15,754 nucleotides of DNA. Source: Promethearchaeota archaeon (GTDB lineage: Archaea > Asgardarchaeota > Lokiarchaeia > Sigynarchaeales > SOKP01). The notes beneath the pieces were generated by a model, which saw nothing but the letters and a program-made list of their open reading frames with translations, was not told the origin of the DNA and did not search any database. Position numbers and translations under genes: made by a program. Location of the stretch: assembly GCA_030605085.1 (NCBI GenBank), contig JAUWBH010000152.1:1-15754 (forward strand), read 5' to 3'. This document shows, piece by piece, positions 14,052-15,754 of this stretch (the stretch's first letter is position 1; each line of letters opens with the position of its first letter).

Positions 14052-15326
14052 TTACTCGATTAATTGGTAATTTACACCTGGTGTTAATCCGGCAAGATGG
14101 AATAATTCTACATCATCAGAAATTAATTTTTCTAATATTTCTTGTTTAATTTGGTTAAAAAATATAGGTTCTAAAAATCTTTCTTTATTTGTATAAGTTC
14201 TAGTTAGATTATTTTTTAAATTAGAATCTTCCTTAATTAATTCTGCCAGCACAGTATTTTTATATATACGATAATAAAAACTAATTCCAACTTTTTGAGG
14301 TCGATTAACTTTAAAAAATTCTATAACTTTTTTAGTTGAATCAATCGATTCGTAAGGATAACCCGTTAAGAGATCAATTGCTAAATCTATTTCGTACTTT
14401 TTACAATATTTAATTATATTAGTTAAATCGTTGTAAGAATAATTATTCAAGGTTTGAATTCTCTCGTCGCTGTCAACGGAAAGAGTTATTAAGTAAGCAT
14501 TAGATTTACGCAACAATTTAAACAAAACTTCATTGTAAGGATTTGGCTTCATATATAATGTCCATTTCAAGGGATTTTTACTCTCAATTAAAGCTTTACA
14601 AAATTCAATAGAAAATTTTAAATCTAAATTGAATCCACTATCGCATAAATGAAAATGTGTATAACCTTTATCAACTAAATATTTTATTTCCTCGATAATA
14701 TTTGGAATTTTTCTAAACCAGACTCTCTTTTTCGCTTCGATACAATAAGGACATGCATTTAAGCAACCTGCATTTGTTTGAAACCCAACAATTCCATTAT
14801 CAGATAGATATCGAGGATAATCTATTATCCTTGCCCTTTTATGAATCAAATCTGAATCTATTCCATGCTCCCATCCATTGTAAATTTTTTTTGTAAGTTG
14901 GTTAGATTGTAATAATTTTAAAAAATGAGGTAAAATCACTTCTCCGGGACCAATTATCCCATAATCTGCTTGAAGATATTCTAATATTTCATGAGGCATA
15001 GCAGAAAATCCTGAACCTCCTAATAGAATTGGAATTTTATCACTCTTTTTTTTAACGCATTGAATTAATTCCTTAATTTCTGGCAGAAAGAATTTATTAT
15101 TGAAGTAGGTTGCAGAATCAATATTTCGGATGGAGAACCCTACGACATCGTACGATTTTTTGCTAATTTTTATACTTAAATCTTTAATTGGTGAATTTGC
15201 AAAACATAAATCTAAGATATCTTCATTATGTCCATTTTTTTCTAATGCTGTTTTTAAATATTCTAAACCTATGGGAATCACAGGTGGAACTTTCAAGGTA
15301 TTTGGATTTACAAGTAAAATATTCAA
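14052..15326 (-). CDS. B12-binding-domain radical SAM protein
   Basis: A 424-residue cytoplasmic enzyme. Residues 1-140 form a Rossmann-like cobalamin-binding-type domain (MNILLVNPN, PIGLEYL, DVVGFSIRN, LLGGSGFSAMP, IIGPGE) that lacks the DxHxxG motif of proteins that ligate cobalamin through His. The radical SAM core follows: GCLNACPYC places Cys188, Cys192 and Cys195 in CxxxCxxC to hold a 4Fe-4S cluster that cleaves S-adenosylmethionine. Later strands include FHLCDSGF and a DLLTGYPYES motif typical of the fold. Such enzymes methylate or rearrange lipids, cofactors, peptides or antibiotics; the substrate cannot be named. No biosynthetic partner is adjacent, and it is convergent with the nuclease gene. 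The ATG at 15326 gives the full first strand. A+T-rich codons group it with the host-like block. Confidence 0.9.
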   Translation of the reverse strand: MNILLVNPNTLKVPPVIPIGLEYLKTALEKNGHNEDILDLCFANSPIKDLSIKISKKSYDVVGFSIRNIDSATYFNNKFFLPEIKELIQCVKKKSDKIPILLGGSGFSAMPHEILEYLQADYGIIGPGEVILPHFLKLLQSNQLTKKIYNGWEHGIDSDLIHKRARIIDYPRYLSDNGIVGFQTNAGCLNACPYCIEAKKRVWFRKIPNIIEEIKYLVDKGYTHFHLCDSGFNLDLKFSIEFCKALIESKNPLKWTLYMKPNPYNEVLFKLLRKSNAYLITLSVDSDERIQTLNNYSYNDLTNIIKYCKKYEIDLAIDLLTGYPYESIDSTKKVIEFFKVNRPQKVGISFYYRIYKNTVLAELIKEDSNLKNNLTRTYTNKERFLEPIFFNQIKQEILEKLISDDVELFHLAGLTPGVNYQLIE

Positions 15327-15469
15327 GTTATGTTTTCACATTAAATTATTGGAAATTAATTTTAATATAAAAATAATAAAGAACTTTCAAATAATTTAAT
15401 TATTTTTTGAAAAAATTATTTATCTAATCTAATTGAGTTTAAAAGATCTTTGTCGTTAAAGAATTCAAT

Positions 15470-15496
15470 GAGCTATCACAAGTTTTGTGATAGCTC
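15470..15496. promoter_or_regulatory. Perfect 12-bp inverted repeat before the last gene
   Basis: GAGCTATCACAA, a three-base loop GTT, then TTGTGATAGCTC: a perfect hairpin ending 17 bases before the ATG at 15514. There is no T run after it, so it is not a typical terminator. A TATA-like TTTAAAAG at about 15438-15445 would put it in the 5' leader, where it could be a repressor operator or translation-control hairpin. It also marks the change from A+T-rich DNA to type A codons, so an element-end or recombination-site role is possible. Spacer 15327-15469 is otherwise A+T rich with no gene. Confidence 0.5.
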
Positions 15497-15513
15497 GAAG
15501 AGGTTTGGGGTTT

Positions 15514-15754
15514 ATGGAATCGCTTCCAGCCATTTACAAGTGGTTGCTTTCACAAGTCGGGGACGCTATAAAGCCCCGTTTGAAAAAAGGCAGTCCCTAC
15601 CGCAAATGGTCGCAAATCCACGACTTTTTCAAGCATAGCGGGATAACTTCCTTCAAGACTTCCGAAGTAACGAAAAAAGCGTTACAAATGAAGTATGTCT
15701 TGAACTCGGCGACGAGCGAACAACCCGATAACCTTAAGGTTGGTCTTTCCACAC
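15514..15754 (+). CDS. Unknown basic protein, cut by the window edge
   Basis: An open frame starts at ATG 15514 and runs without a stop to the end of the window, at least 80 residues. It begins MESLPAIYKWLLSQVGDAIK, with many Lys and Arg (PRLKKGSPYRKWSQIHDFFK), then EVTKKALQMKYV. Codons (CCC, GTC, AAG, GAC) match the ligase and NYN genes, not the A+T-rich radical SAM gene beside it. The SPYRKWSQIHDFF and SEVTKKAL segments could form a helix-turn-helix, but I do not recognise a family. Upstream in-frame codons are open back to a stop near 15469, so a GTG at 15487 or a TTG at 15505 could also be used; the ATG is preferred. A frame at 15450-15638 in another phase is a shadow. Confidence 0.65.
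   Translation, partial: MESLPAIYKWLLSQVGDAIKPRLKKGSPYRKWSQIHDFFKHSGITSFKTSEVTKKALQMKYVLNSATSEQPDNLKVGLST

Overview
The window looks archaeal and most likely comes from an Asgard-type (Lokiarchaeia-like) genome or a mobile element living in one. The signs are TATA-like boxes about 21-36 bases before several start codons, implying leaderless transcripts, and T-rich ends instead of bacterial hairpin terminators. The gene content also fits: TPR and LRR proteins, a histone-fold-like protein, winged-helix regulators with a possible V4R-like sensor half, and a PD-(D/E)XK nuclease. The lineage is inferred. No rRNA, tRNA, CRISPR array, integrase or replication initiator was recognised.

Two kinds of DNA alternate. 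Type A (about 1-4160, 5930-6320, 7378-11072 and 15500-end) has G+C-richer codons, long T-rich spacers and mostly leaderless-looking starts. It carries a membrane metalloprotease-like protein, a small membrane protein, a very highly charged repeat protein, a frameshifted small gene, a two-domain NYN protein, a small helical unknown, an NAD+-dependent DNA ligase, a HAD phosphatase-like protein and an unknown gene cut by the right edge. Type B (about 4190-5762, 6905-7102 and 11245-15440) is very A+T rich, and some of its genes have Shine-Dalgarno-like GGTGA sequences. It holds an LRR remnant, an intact TPR protein, the N-terminal stub of pyrF, a histone-fold-like frame with no normal start, a tandem regulator family (two intact copies and a broken one), a nuclease and a radical SAM enzyme.

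The simplest reading is a mobile or viral element (type A) interleaved with pieces of host chromosome (type B), several of which are broken at the joins. The ligase, the HAD protein and the NYN protein could together form a nucleic-acid processing module of the element, but they are not in one operon and this is inference. The right-hand block (regulators, nuclease, radical SAM enzyme) could be host accessory or defence-like DNA.

Non-coding stretches are substantial. The most notable are a candidate structured RNA at the left end (12-pair long-range helix plus a UUCG hairpin), a 1.1-kb spacer at 9364-10457 with nested helices, and a perfect 12-bp inverted repeat just before the last gene whose half-site recurs in other spacers.
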